Origin: Legionella sp. W10-070
GTDB taxonomy: Bacteria > Pseudomonadota > Gammaproteobacteria > Legionellales > Legionellaceae
Length of the DNA stretch: 64,000 nucleotides
Reading direction: 5' to 3'
NCBI RefSeq assembly: GCF_900640175.1
Contig: NZ_CAAAJC010000002.1
Span: 111,888 to 175,887, forward strand
Of this stretch, positions 37,435 to 47,886 are shown piece after piece. How positions within the stretch are numbered: position 1 is the first letter of the stretch; the number at the start of each line of letters is the position of its first letter. The notes below the pieces were generated by a model, which did not search any database, was not told the DNA's origin, and was given only the letters and a program-made list of their open reading frames with translations. Both the position numbers and the translations under genes were made by a program.

Positions 37435-38403
37435 ATGACGGTTGCCCGTTTAAAAGCATTGGTTAGCGCAGATTTTGATGCAGTAAATGCCCTGATTGTT
37501 GATAAGATACAGTCTCAGGTAGGGTTGATTGATGATTTAGCCCATCATATTGTGCAAAGCGGAGGCAAACGCTTGCGACCTCTGTTAGTGCTTTTAGCAA
37601 GTCATGCCTGCGGCTATAAAGGTCAGGAACACATTACCCTTGCTGCGATGGTTGAGTTTTTTCACACAGCCACCTTGTTGCATGATGATGTGGTTGATGA
37701 GTCAACATTAAGGCGCGGACGGGAAACAGCCAATGAAATTTGGGGAAGTAAAGCCAGCATTCTGGTTGGCGACTACCTGTTTACCCAGTCTGTACAACTT
37801 ATGGTGAGTGTGGACAACCTGAAAATCCTTCATCTACTGGCAGATACCTCTCATCAGATAAGCTGCGGTGAAGTGAAGCAACTAACCAATCGCCATAATT
37901 CCTCTCTTAGTGTTGAGGAATACCTCGATGTCATTCGCGCCAAAACAGCGCTTTTATTCGCAGCTTCTGCCGCAATTGGTCCTCTTTTAAATCATGCAGA
38001 TAAAGCAACAGAAAAAAGTTTATATGACTATGGACTCCATTTAGGAAATGCCTTTCAGCTTATTGATGATGCCTTGGACTATTGTTCCGATGCCAGTACT
38101 ATTGGTAAAAATATTGGCGATGATTTGGCTGATGGCAAAGTAACGCTTCCTTTGCTTCATGCTTTAAAAAACGGTAATGCCACGCAGCAGCAACTCATTA
38201 AGGAAAGTATTGAGGAAGGAAGTCTGCATAACCTGGCCGCTATATTAACTGCTATCGAAGAAACAAAGGCGATAGAATATACCCGTGATTTTGCCAAACT
38301 TGAAGTTGACCGCGCGTTATCCAGCTTACAAATTTTACCTGACTCAGTATATAAAAAGGCACTGGAAGATCTGGCACAATTTGCATTGCAACGCGATCAT
38401 TAA
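37435..38403 (+). CDS. ispB: Octaprenyl diphosphate synthase
   Basis: A 322-residue trans-prenyltransferase that makes the C40 side chain of ubiquinone from FPP and IPP. The first aspartate-rich motif is LLHDDVVDESTLRRG (DDxxD-type, DDVVD), the second is LIDDALDYCSD (DDALD). GGKRLRPLLVLLA is the IPP-binding motif. It belongs with the quinone-making functions of ubiK elsewhere in the window. tRNA-Pro follows 10 bases after the stop. Confidence 0.92.
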   Translation: MTVARLKALVSADFDAVNALIVDKIQSQVGLIDDLAHHIVQSGGKRLRPLLVLLASHACGYKGQEHITLAAMVEFFHTATLLHDDVVDESTLRRGRETANEIWGSKASILVGDYLFTQSVQLMVSVDNLKILHLLADTSHQISCGEVKQLTNRHNSSLSVEEYLDVIRAKTALLFAASAAIGPLLNHADKATEKSLYDYGLHLGNAFQLIDDALDYCSDASTIGKNIGDDLADGKVTLPLLHALKNGNATQQQLIKESIEEGSLHNLAAILTAIEETKAIEYTRDFAKLEVDRALSSLQILPDSVYKKALEDLAQFALQRDH

Positions 38404-38412
38404 ACCATTAAA

Positions 38413-38486
38413 CGGAGTGTAGCTCAGACTGGTAGAGCACTGCCTTCGGGAGGCAGGGGTCGCAGGTTCAATTCCTGTCACTCCGA
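38413..38486 (+). tRNA. tRNA-Pro (CGG)
   Basis: 74 bases fold into a standard cloverleaf: acceptor arms CGGAGTG/CACTCCG, D arm GCTC...GAGC, anticodon stem CTGCC/GGCAG enclosing loop TTCGGGA (anticodon CGG), and T arm with GGTTCAATTCC. CCA is not encoded (TCA follows the discriminator base A). Bases downstream are decayed sequence, so this 3' end might have served as an integration site, but no integrase is present. Confidence 0.95.
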
Positions 38487-38533
38487 TCAATGAATCAAGG
38501 GTTACGTGAGCCTTTTGGCGGGGCGCATTCTAT

Positions 38534-38749
38534 TTAGAATTTGCCAGCTTGATAAGCATAAGCACCAAACGATCCGATCATCAAATGTTTCTGCAAAAAA
38601 GATTGACTGAGCGCCTTCGAGCAAACCTCGTGTAATGTCTCGCCATTATCAAGTGCCCATAATATCTCGTATTCGCATTTAGACAACGATTCAAAGCAAA
38701 CCTGTGTATCGCGACGATTGTTCGATTTGTTTTTGATTGAGTATGCCTG
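38534..38749 (-). pseudogene. Open frame remnant of unknown origin
   Basis: A 71-codon minus-strand frame open between two stops but without a usable start codon. It reads like real protein (SLSKCEYEILWALDNGETL... ending in AYQAGKF). I do not recognise it. It lies next to the broken TVP38-like gene, and both look like decayed leftovers. Confidence 0.3.
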
Positions 38750-38794
38750 TCATTTCATTTCCTTGATTTGTGGCCATTGATATTCCATTTTTAA

Positions 38795-39283
38795 TCATGA
38801 GATTAACTTGGGTTTGTTTTGTTGGTAATTGGTGTGGCTTTGGGACGCGGGCACAATGTTAATCACCCAGAAAGGGAACAGCGGAACCAAACGCAAAAAT
38901 AATAAATAAGAAAACGCATTTTCCTGAAACCCTTCCCGCATCCGGCTCATCCATCCAGTTGCTTTTTGCGCAAGCCAATCGCCAAGAGAAGTTTTGACTG
39001 CAAAATACAAAAGCGTTGCCCCCATGGTGGCACTGAGAACCACTAAGATACTGCCAAACACAGACCCAAATAGAAAAATGCCTGCTAAGGTTAAAAACGT
39101 ACCGCCGGTATCGAAACTGCCACAGCAACGATATCGCTTCCATTGGGCTAACAAGAATCGCTCTTGGTTATAATACTCATTATTTTTGCTCCAATCCCCA
39201 CCCAAAGCGGCAATTTCCTTAGAAAACGCCCGGCACCCGTAAAAAACAAACTGAATATGGCAAAATAGCTTACCGTAAATCAA
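38795..39283 (-). pseudogene. Broken TVP38/TMEM64-like membrane protein
   Basis: A 162-residue frame whose middle (LTLAGIFLFGSVFGSILVV, GATLLYFAVKTSLGDWLA, FSYLLFLRLVPLFPFWVINIVPA) is a clear VTT/SNARE-associated-Golgi domain. The usual family length is about 220-240 residues. Here the N-terminal helix is replaced by unrelated residues and the C-terminal two helices are cut off after INIVPA by an unrelated short tail. Both ends therefore look disrupted, and the gene is probably non-functional. Confidence 0.6.
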
Positions 39284-39468
39284 CGCCGTTGTTTAACTTG
39301 AGGTATATCGCACGTGCGTAACATGAGTTATGAAGGCATTGTGGAGCAAACTGGTCAGGCTTTGAATAAAGGCGTTATTTTTCCAACGTTTTTTTGAGAA
39401 TACAACGGTGCATCAGCAGCGACATTAATATAAAAGCCTCCGTTTTTCAACTTACCATTCTCGCTTGG

Positions 39469-39488
39469 GTGTGGTTTAAAGTGCGGTT
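39469..39488. repeat. Degenerate interspersed repeat end
   Basis: GTGTGGTTTAAAGTGCGGTT is a weak inverted match to the copy at 37341-37360. It is diverged, so the assignment is tentative. It lies 41 bases from the serS stop, at the edge of the decayed region. Confidence 0.35.
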
Positions 39489-39528
39489 CACCTGATTCTA
39501 ACCAGTACGTGCATCTGATTATCAAGAA

Positions 39529-40809
<1,281 letters not shown>

Positions 40810-40835
40810 TCATCCTTATTTTAGTAGTCTTGGAA

Positions 40836-41129
40836 CTAAAGCGACTCTGCCAGCCAGGATAAGATTCTGCCTGCTTCAATTTGGTGGCTGAAATGCTGCA
40901 GAATTTTTTCAACTTTCTCAGCCTCATCAAAAAACTCCAGCACCATTGGCAGATCAAAATGCATATCCAAAAAAGTTGACTCGCGGGTTTTACCACTACC
41001 GCCATAACCTTTAACGCCACGAAATATAGTAGCCCCTCTGATATTTTGTTGGTGCAAAAAATTATAGATTTCATTAAGCAAAGGAGCATCTTCACTTAAA
41101 TAGATACGCACAACCCTCACCTGTGTCAT
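40836..41129 (-). CDS. DUF190 family protein
   Basis: A 97-residue protein of the DUF190 family, which has a PII-like ferredoxin fold. Landmarks are YLSEDAPLLNEIYNFLHQQNIRGATIFRGVKGYGGSG. It often accompanies crcB, as here (3 bases between the genes), which suggests a role with fluoride export. The function is not established. Confidence 0.88.
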   Translation of the reverse strand: MTQVRVVRIYLSEDAPLLNEIYNFLHQQNIRGATIFRGVKGYGGSGKTRESTFLDMHFDLPMVLEFFDEAEKVEKILQHFSHQIEAGRILSWLAESL

Positions 41130-41132
41130 AAA

Positions 41133-41513
41133 TTAGCTTCCAATCAAACGAGCACAATGAATACCTAGTAAAGCCAAAGTTAACGATCCGAGATTATTGA
41201 TTATCACATTAAACAATGCAGTAACAGATTGACCATTCTGATACAGCGCCCAGGTTTCCCAGGAAAAACTCGAAAAAGTAGTATAAGCCCCAAGAAATCC
41301 TACAACCAAAAATAAACGCCAGTAATCACTTGCAGCCATTCTTTCCATGATTAAAATCATTAAGAATCCTGCTAAAAAAGAGCCGATGCAGTTCACCATC
41401 AAAGTTCCATACGGATAGCGTGAACCTAAAAGGTTCTGCATCAGCACCACCGTAGCAAAACGGGATACCGCTCCTATGGCTCCGCCTAATGCTACCGCAA
41501 GCATAATCAGCAT
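41133..41513 (-). CDS. crcB: Fluoride efflux channel CrcB/Fluc
   Basis: A 126-residue protein with four membrane helices, the usual size of a dual-topology Fluc. The conserved GGAIGAVSRF, GTLMVNCIGSFLAGFLM (with the selectivity Asn) and GFLGAYTTFSSFSWE (with the Phe box and Na+ site) are intact. It exports toxic fluoride. It lies 3 bases after lpxA, and I see no fluoride riboswitch in the gap, so expression probably follows the envelope operon. Confidence 0.94.
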   Translation of the reverse strand: MLIMLAVALGGAIGAVSRFATVVLMQNLLGSRYPYGTLMVNCIGSFLAGFLMILIMERMAASDYWRLFLVVGFLGAYTTFSSFSWETWALYQNGQSVTALFNVIINNLGSLTLALLGIHCARLIGS

Positions 41514-41516
41514 TTT

Positions 41517-42287
41517 TTATCTCACTATACCTCGTGTGGCTTGATTTAATGCATCAACCATTGGAAGTACTTCAGGACAATCACCCTGCATAAGCTCCAA
41601 CTCAGCAACGGCTTGTTGAACCGTGAGTCCTTTACGGAAAATAATCTTATAAGCTCGGCGTAATTGATCAATGGTTGCTGAAGAAAACCCCCGTCGTCTT
41701 AAACCAACTGTATTAATCCCGCAAGCAGAAGTCGTATGGCCAGCTATCATGACGTAGGGCAATACATCCTTGCTGACATAAGTGGCTCTGGCAATAAAGG
41801 CATAAGCGCCTACCTGGCAAAACTGATGAACAGCAGCATACGGGCCTATAGTGGCATAATCATTTACCGTAACATGACCTGACAATGCCGCATGATTCAC
41901 CATGATTGTACTATTACCAATCATACAATCGTGGCCAATATGAGTATAGGCCATTAAATAATTTTCATTGCCCAGACGAGTTACCCCTCCTCCCTTGACT
42001 GTTCCTCGGCTAATCATGCAATATTCACGAATAATGTTATTGTCGCCAATTTCTAGCCGCGTAGGTTCACCTTTGTAGGTAATATCCTGAGGCTCATCGC
42101 CTACCGATGCAAATTGAAAAATTTTATTATTCTTACCTATGACGGTGGGACCTTGAATTACAACATAAGGCCCAATCCAGGTGTTCTCACCTATCTCAAC
42201 ATCAGCACCAATCAGGCTGCCAGGACCTATGGAAACCCCTTTTGCCAATTTCGCCGAAGGGTGAATTATTGCACGCTCATCTATCAC
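41517..42287 (-). CDS. lpxA: UDP-N-acetylglucosamine O-acyltransferase
   Basis: First step of lipid A synthesis: transfers a 3-hydroxyacyl chain from ACP to UDP-GlcNAc. 256 residues of left-handed beta helix. Seen are the hexapeptide repeats and MAYTHIGHDCMIGNS with the catalytic His, then AAVHQFCQVGA. The GTG at 42287 was chosen: it follows AAGGAAA, aligns with the E. coli start (MIDKSAF against VIDERAI) and lies inside the end of fabZ, with the frames overlapping by 11 bases. A longer frame begins at 42308. Confidence 0.94.
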   Translation of the reverse strand: MIDERAIIHPSAKLAKGVSIGPGSLIGADVEIGENTWIGPYVVIQGPTVIGKNNKIFQFASVGDEPQDITYKGEPTRLEIGDNNIIREYCMISRGTVKGGGVTRLGNENYLMAYTHIGHDCMIGNSTIMVNHAALSGHVTVNDYATIGPYAAVHQFCQVGAYAFIARATYVSKDVLPYVMIAGHTTSACGINTVGLRRRGFSSATIDQLRRAYKIIFRKGLTVQQAVAELELMQGDCPEVLPMVDALNQATRGIVR

Positions 42288-42735
42288 TTTTAATTTCCTT
42301 TGATGCACTCATTAAATCGGCGGAGCAGGCAAGCCTGTCACCAACAAACGCCTCGCCATGCATACGCCAAAAATCTCGCTTCTGAGCAACCAACCTGATT
42401 TCCAATCGCAATTGATCACCAGGAGTCACTACCTGCTTAAATCGGGCATTATCAATACCTGCAAAAAAATATAAAAACTCATGCCCTTCCTTAGGCTTTC
42501 TTGACAAACTGGATAATATCGCTCCCGCTTGAGCCAACGCTTCAAGCATTAATACACCCGGCATAATCGGATTACCGGGAAAATGACCGGTAAAAAAAGG
42601 TTCATTTATTGTTACATTTTTGATAGCTATCAAATAATCCATTACTTTGTAATCCATTACCCGATCAATCAGGATAAATGGATAACGATGTGGCAATAAG
42701 TCGAAAACCTTTGTTATGTCAATGACTTCACTCAT
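42277..42735 (-). CDS. fabZ: 3-hydroxyacyl-ACP dehydratase FabZ
   Basis: A 152-residue hotdog-fold dehydratase of fatty acid synthesis. Diagnostic LLPHRYPFILIDRV (catalytic His) and FTGHFPGNPIMPGVLMLEALAQAGA (catalytic Glu). It competes with LpxA for 3-hydroxyacyl-ACP, and both sit side by side in the operon. It is located 52 bases after lpxD. Confidence 0.95.
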   Translation of the reverse strand: MSEVIDITKVFDLLPHRYPFILIDRVMDYKVMDYLIAIKNVTINEPFFTGHFPGNPIMPGVLMLEALAQAGAILSSLSRKPKEGHEFLYFFAGIDNARFKQVVTPGDQLRLEIRLVAQKRDFWRMHGEAFVGDRLACSADLMSASKEIKSDR

Positions 42736-42787
42736 ACGTTATCTCTCTTGATTCTTTACTATTTAACTAAACTTATCTGTCAACATG

Positions 42788-43819
42788 CTATTCTGTATCA
42801 TGTCGCCCATCTTTCTCTAATTTAATCAGCCGCGCAATATAGTCATCCAGACGACGAAAACGTGCAGCATTTCGACGCCATTGTCGATGTTCGCAGACCA
42901 TGGTGCCTGAAGAATAAATGCCTGGTTTAGTCAATGATTTACTCACCGTAGACATGCCTGTAATTACGACATCATCAACCAAATGAACATGCGCAGCAAT
43001 ACAACTGGCACCACCGATGATACAATGCTCACCAATCTGCGCATAAGCCCCCATGGTTGCGCATCCTGCAACCGCTGAATTTGCGCCAATGATAACATCA
43101 TGTGCAATCATTACCAAGTTATCGATATGTACTCCGTCACCTATAAAGGTATCCCCCAAAGCCCCCCTGGTAATGATTGTGTTTGCACCAACATGAACAT
43201 AATCTGACAGAAAAACACCACCGACAGCAGGGCCTGTAAACCATTTCCCTTGCTTTTTTATACTATTAAAGGGGGCGGCTCCCAATATTGCACCACTTTC
43301 AATCACAATCTGCCTACCCAGTTTAGAGCCGGAATGAATTACAACGCCATTCTGGATAAGGGAATGCTCCCCTACAGAGACGCAGGCCTCAAGTACACAA
43401 TTGGCTCCGATTTTGACATTATCAGCAAGGTTCGCGTCTTCACCAATGATGGAATTAGCGCCTACCGATACTCCCTCCCCAAGTCTGGCGGAGGCTGAAA
43501 TCAACGCGGTGGGATGAATTTCTGCCGCGTTATTGGCAGTGTCTGCAAACAGCTCGGCAGCTAGCGCCATGCTTGATAAGGGATTGGAAATAACAATGGA
43601 ATTAACCGGGTGGTGCTGCAAATGCTCCTCCTTTAACAATACTGCACCAGCCTGAGTTACCTTGAGTAACTTAAACAGTGCAAAATTATTAAACGAAGAC
43701 AATTCGCTCTCCTGCGCACAACTGAGAGAAGCTACCCCCCGGATGGTTTTTGTTGCATCGCCGTACAAAACACCATCCAGGTGGTAGGCCAGTTCCGCAA
43801 GAGTATAGGTCTTACCCAC
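42788..43819 (-). CDS. lpxD: UDP-3-O-acylglucosamine N-acyltransferase
   Basis: Third step of lipid A synthesis. 343 residues: an N-terminal uridine-binding domain, then left-handed beta helix with repeated hexapeptides, and the catalytic His in IDNLVMIAHDVIIGANS. A short C-terminal helix follows. It starts 3 bases after the skp gene stop. Together with lpxA here it needs lpxB/lpxC, which are not in the window. Confidence 0.94.
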   Translation of the reverse strand: MGKTYTLAELAYHLDGVLYGDATKTIRGVASLSCAQESELSSFNNFALFKLLKVTQAGAVLLKEEHLQHHPVNSIVISNPLSSMALAAELFADTANNAAEIHPTALISASARLGEGVSVGANSIIGEDANLADNVKIGANCVLEACVSVGEHSLIQNGVVIHSGSKLGRQIVIESGAILGAAPFNSIKKQGKWFTGPAVGGVFLSDYVHVGANTIITRGALGDTFIGDGVHIDNLVMIAHDVIIGANSAVAGCATMGAYAQIGEHCIIGGASCIAAHVHLVDDVVITGMSTVSKSLTKPGIYSSGTMVCEHRQWRRNAARFRRLDDYIARLIKLEKDGRHDTE

Positions 43820-43822
43820 AAA

Positions 43823-44323
43823 TTAATTGATTTCTTTTATTACACTTTCTGTGATATCTAATTTTGAAACACTGAAAGGTGCTGCATCTTTTTGCAAAAT
43901 AAGATCATACTTCTCTGCCTCAGCAACTTTATTAATCGCTTTGCGAATTTTACCATAGAGTTCTTCCATTGCTTCATTATGAGCTGTACTTAGTTCCTGT
44001 TGATATTGTTGCCCTTCTCTTTCAAACGTCTGCTGTGCAGCAACAATTTTCTTTTCTAACTCTTTCTTCTGAGCCTGACTCATTACCGTGCTTTCACGCT
44101 TGAATTTCTCCATGCTGTTTTTCAAGCTCTCTTCCATAGCAACCAATTTATCACGCCGTGGTTTAAAATCACTTTCCAATTTTTGTTGAATGGTTTTCAT
44201 CTGGCTGGAGGTTTGCATAATCTTCTGCAAGTCAACCACACCTATCTTTGCTCCATCCGCAAAAACACCGACACTCGTAACAGTCAAGGCCAGCGCAATT
44301 AAAATCCCCATTACACGCTTCAT
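43823..44323 (-). CDS. skp: OmpH/Skp family periplasmic chaperone
   Basis: A 166-residue protein with a signal peptide (cleaved near VFA, residue 22), followed by IGVVDLQKIMQTSSQM and long charged coiled-coil arms, as in the jellyfish-shaped Skp trimer. It holds unfolded outer-membrane proteins for BamA. In most relatives it directly follows bamA; here about 1 kb of other sequence separates them. Confidence 0.92.
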   Translation of the reverse strand: MKRVMGILIALALTVTSVGVFADGAKIGVVDLQKIMQTSSQMKTIQQKLESDFKPRRDKLVAMEESLKNSMEKFKRESTVMSQAQKKELEKKIVAAQQTFEREGQQYQQELSTAHNEAMEELYGKIRKAINKVAEAEKYDLILQKDAAPFSVSKLDITESVIKEIN

Positions 44324-44640
44324 TATTTATCTCCTGATTAAAAGACTTAGATGCTACCATAATTCAAATGAGGTTGCGATAAGCCCCGGACGCCCTCCCA
44401 ATAAAAATAATTAACGGCATGCTACACAGTACCAGCGATTACTTCTGGAGGAAAAATACCCTGGATTATACTTTGTGGTTAACTTATCTCACGAGGCAGT
44501 GCGGCTATCGTTACAACCTGATGAACTCAAAAAATGCTGATTATCAATATTGATAATCAAGAAAACCATTCCAGGGAATTTTTTTTCAGCCAGGATGATG
44601 AGGTTAGGAGAATTGAACGGATTCCTGACGCCGGATTTCT
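44324..44640. other. Intergenic spacer skp side, with a perfect palindrome
   Basis: 317 bases within the bamA-skp gap. No gene is convincing; the plus-strand frames are short and lack ribosome sites. The only structure is the 22-bp palindrome at 44538-44559. Confidence 0.6.
44538..44559. repeat. 22-bp perfect palindrome
   Basis: Bases 44538-44559 are a fully self-complementary AT-rich sequence (half-site TGATTATCAAT). It has no T-run or loop typical of a terminator, so it looks more like a dimeric protein-binding site or a target sequence. It lies about 80 bases past the stop of the unknown gene on the minus strand. Confidence 0.7.
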
Positions 44641-45246
44641 TCAGATGTGCCGCTCCGCTCCTCGTGCTTCACCCTCTGTTTCTCGTGCAGCGTCTTCGGC
44701 TGCTGCCACTGCATGCCTATACTCTCGATGATCATAAATCTCATCCCCATCTGCACGCAGCCCACAACCATGCATGCCCATGACCCTGATTTTATCTAAG
44801 GCATCCCGATACGCTTCCTGCGCCAGTGTTGCCGTTACACTTTTGCCGAACGGTTTCCAGGTATCATCAGCTGTCCGATCCTGAAAAGGTGAATCATTAT
44901 TAGCAGCGCTTCTGGCGAAGTAACGGAGTATATCAAAATTACCAACATGATAAGCTGCCAGGATTTGATTAAGCGCCAGTATCTTATGATCTCTTCGCGA
45001 GTCATGGGCATAATGACGAAATGTCGCGCTACGGGCAGCCCTCAGTTCCATAAGCTGTATTTCCAATCGACCTATAATATCCGGATCGGGGATAAAGCGG
45101 TCCAATCCCTTACTTTGTGAAAATCGAGCTCGTTCCCTTGGCTCATGTGTTCTTATCCACTCGGCCGCCTCCGAGATGGTTCCATAGCGCATGATTCCCA
45201 GTTTTTGCGCAAAAACCAATTGACCGCTTGGAACGCAGTCACTCAT
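44641..45246 (-). CDS. Unknown protein inserted between bamA and skp
   Basis: A 201-residue protein I do not recognise. There is no signal peptide or membrane segment. It is rich in Arg, Ala, Glu and Asp (RERARF, ARSATFRHYAHDSRRDHK, and an Ala/Glu-rich end AAAEDAARETEGEARGAERHI), with higher GC than its neighbours, and it ends in an Ala/Glu helix. No motif for an enzyme is visible. It reads with the operon but breaks the almost universal bamA-skp adjacency; the start ATG at 45246 has no clear ribosome site. It may be a recently acquired effector or accessory gene. Confidence 0.6.
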   Translation of the reverse strand: MSDCVPSGQLVFAQKLGIMRYGTISEAAEWIRTHEPRERARFSQSKGLDRFIPDPDIIGRLEIQLMELRAARSATFRHYAHDSRRDHKILALNQILAAYHVGNFDILRYFARSAANNDSPFQDRTADDTWKPFGKSVTATLAQEAYRDALDKIRVMGMHGCGLRADGDEIYDHREYRHAVAAAEDAARETEGEARGAERHI

Positions 45247-45368
45247 ACGAACCCAACAAGCGAATGGAATAGTACTGTAACTTCAGACTGATTTTCCGTT
45301 CTGACATGACTGGGCTTTTACAAACCCAGCCTACGTTGAGAACAGCTCAAAAGGCACTAAAATCCTTT

Positions 45369-47681
45369 TTAAAAGCCGGAAGACAGAGTAAATTGAAAAA
45401 CTTGCTGATCATCATAAGGTTGTTTATTCAAAGGCTTGGCAACACTGAAAGCCAATGGACCAAAGGGTGAGCGCCATTCCACACCTATACCTGCAGAATA
45501 ACGTAAAGGACCGCCACCAAACCCTCTTAGATCAAAAGGGGTACCTCGTGAAAACACATTACCTGCATCAGCAAAAAGGGTAGTCCTGACGGTATCGCGG
45601 CTCAAAGGATAAGGTAGAATAATACCCGCACTTCCATTAACCAGAAAATTGGCACCCATGGCATTTCCCTGATTGTCCAGAGGGCCTAATGAATAGCTTT
45701 GGTAACCTCGAACCTGACCAGGAGAGGCAATACCACCCGCATAGTAATTTTCAAAGAAAGGCAAACCGTTACCTTTAAAGGTATTTCCATAACCAACATT
45801 TCCCAATAAAGTGAAGATAAAACCTTTGGCTATGGGTTGATACCAGTGCGCTTGATAGTTTGTTTTATAGTAAGATAGCGATCTTGAAGAAGCAGGTAAT
45901 GCAACCAGGGCACTTAGTTGCTGATTGATGCCTCTGGTTGGAAACGGTATCTGGTCATAGCTGTTGCGGTTCCAGCCTGTTGTTAGACGAATTTGATGGA
46001 AATCGCGTCCATACTGATTGACGAAATTCTGGATTTGTAATACAGAACCAACTGACTTAATCCTCAAATCCTGGTAACCATAGCCCAACTGAAAGCTGCT
46101 TTTTTCTGAGAGCAGCATATTGTAATTGACATCACCTCCGAAACGGTCGGATGAATAGGAAGATACATCGAGTTTTTTAGGATCAACCGTCTGAAAATAA
46201 AAATTAATCCCCCGGCCAATTCCTGTATCCGTATAAAAAGGGTTGTAATAGCTTAACGAATAATCCTGCCCCCAGTAACTGGCGTTAAAACCTAAGCCAA
46301 TAGAGCGTCCCGTTCCCATAAAGTTATGTTGATTAAAGGCAGCATTAAATTGAGGCCCGTTGGTACCATAACCAAGTGAAGCGGTAGCTTCGGCAGAGGG
46401 AGCCTCTTCTACCTCAATATCCAGGTCAACCTGGTTATTTGCACCAGGCACCGGAATTGTTTTGACATTAACATTTTTTAAATAACCTAAAAGCCTTAGT
46501 TGTCTTTCCGATTCCTTAATATTATGCAACGATAACAAACCGCCTTCATTCTGGCGAATGACATTACGTAACACATAATCACCCGTTTTGGTATTGCCAT
46601 GGAAATTAATGCGTCGCACATACACATGGCGGCCTGGTTCAACAATAAAGGTTATGAATACAGTCTTGTCCGTCTCATCAATTCTTGGATCAGCATTAAT
46701 TGCCGGAAAACCATAACCAAGATCGCCTAAAGCCAAACCAATCGCCGAAATACTTTCCGTTACCCTTTTACGGGAAAAAACATCACCCTCTTTAACCTGA
46801 ATTAAAGAATCCATCTTTTCTCTGGCCAAAATAGGGTTACCTGCCACTGCGTAACCAGCAAAGCGATATTGAGGTCCCTCTTCAATGTGAATATTAATAA
46901 ATACATCTTTTTTATCGGGGGACAGCAATACCTGAGAAGAGACGACATTAAATTTCAAGTAACCGCGATCAAGATAAAAGGAACGAAGCGCCTCAAGCGA
47001 AGCGTCCATAGACGCTTTGGAGTATTGATCCTTTTTAGTAAAGTAGGTAAATATTCCGCTTTCAGAAAGGGATAACTCCGACATCAGCTCATGTTTGGAG
47101 AAATCATGATTCCCTATGAATTTAATTTCTTTAATACGCGATACGCGCCCCTCGGAAATAGTGACATTGATAGCCACTCTATTTTCAGTCAGCGCTGCCA
47201 CATTAGATTCAATGCGGGCATTATATTTGCCACGCGCATTATAAGCCTGCTTTAACTCCTTCTCCAGGCGTTCCAGGGATGCTCTCTGGAATACACGTCC
47301 CTTAACCAGTCCCATCTGTTTGAGCAACTCTTTCAACTTATCACTCGGGATTTCCTTATTACCGACAATATTAATAGAACCTATTGTCGCCCGCTCAATA
47401 ACTTTGACAATTAAGGTATTCCCTTGTCTTTCCAGAGAAACTGACTGGAAAAAACCGGTATCATATAATGACTTGATAATTTGTGCGGTAGACCCAGGCC
47501 CAATTTCTTCACCGATTTGAACCGGCAAATAGTTTAAAACCGTACCAGCACTTACACGCTGCAGTCCAGTGACTTTAATATCTCGTACAACAAAATTTTC
47601 CGCTGCGTAAACATGAACAGACCACGCTAACATTGTCGAACAACATATACCCAAAATAATTTTTTTACTGACTTTCTTCAT
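45369..47681 (-). CDS. bamA: Outer membrane protein assembly factor BamA
   Basis: A 770-residue Omp85 protein. It has a signal peptide (cleaved near YAA, residue 27), five POTRA domains (about 30-425; POTRA 1 begins FVVRDIKVTGLQRVSAGTV) and a C-terminal 16-strand beta-barrel with the loop-6 motif VRGYQ (about residue 640) and the final aromatic QFTLSSGF. It inserts beta-barrel proteins in the outer membrane. Located 205 bases after rseP. Confidence 0.96.
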   Translation of the reverse strand: MKKVSKKIILGICCSTMLAWSVHVYAAENFVVRDIKVTGLQRVSAGTVLNYLPVQIGEEIGPGSTAQIIKSLYDTGFFQSVSLERQGNTLIVKVIERATIGSINIVGNKEIPSDKLKELLKQMGLVKGRVFQRASLERLEKELKQAYNARGKYNARIESNVAALTENRVAINVTISEGRVSRIKEIKFIGNHDFSKHELMSELSLSESGIFTYFTKKDQYSKASMDASLEALRSFYLDRGYLKFNVVSSQVLLSPDKKDVFINIHIEEGPQYRFAGYAVAGNPILAREKMDSLIQVKEGDVFSRKRVTESISAIGLALGDLGYGFPAINADPRIDETDKTVFITFIVEPGRHVYVRRINFHGNTKTGDYVLRNVIRQNEGGLLSLHNIKESERQLRLLGYLKNVNVKTIPVPGANNQVDLDIEVEEAPSAEATASLGYGTNGPQFNAAFNQHNFMGTGRSIGLGFNASYWGQDYSLSYYNPFYTDTGIGRGINFYFQTVDPKKLDVSSYSSDRFGGDVNYNMLLSEKSSFQLGYGYQDLRIKSVGSVLQIQNFVNQYGRDFHQIRLTTGWNRNSYDQIPFPTRGINQQLSALVALPASSRSLSYYKTNYQAHWYQPIAKGFIFTLLGNVGYGNTFKGNGLPFFENYYAGGIASPGQVRGYQSYSLGPLDNQGNAMGANFLVNGSAGIILPYPLSRDTVRTTLFADAGNVFSRGTPFDLRGFGGGPLRYSAGIGVEWRSPFGPLAFSVAKPLNKQPYDDQQVFQFTLSSGF

Positions 47682-47886
47682 TATTATTTTACGTCCAGAA
47701 AACTACAGGAATAAACTCTGGGATCTCCAGCAAGATTACTTTAACTGCCACCCCTTTTATAGGAACTGACCAGCTCTGTCAAGAAATTGATCCAACCGAA
47801 TTTTTAACTCGCAGGCTATTCGGCGCTTTAATTTATTCATTTTAAAGCAATAAAGATCACCAAGAAAATTTTTTCACCCTTACCAG

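Noticed and set aside
41514..41516. Fluoride riboswitch before crcB
   Set aside because: There are only three bases between lpxA and crcB, so no separate leader exists.
45305..45335. CTGGG...CCCAG hairpin before bamA's 3' end
   Set aside because: Only 5 bp of stem and a 10-base loop; could be a REP remnant or bamA terminator but too weak to list.
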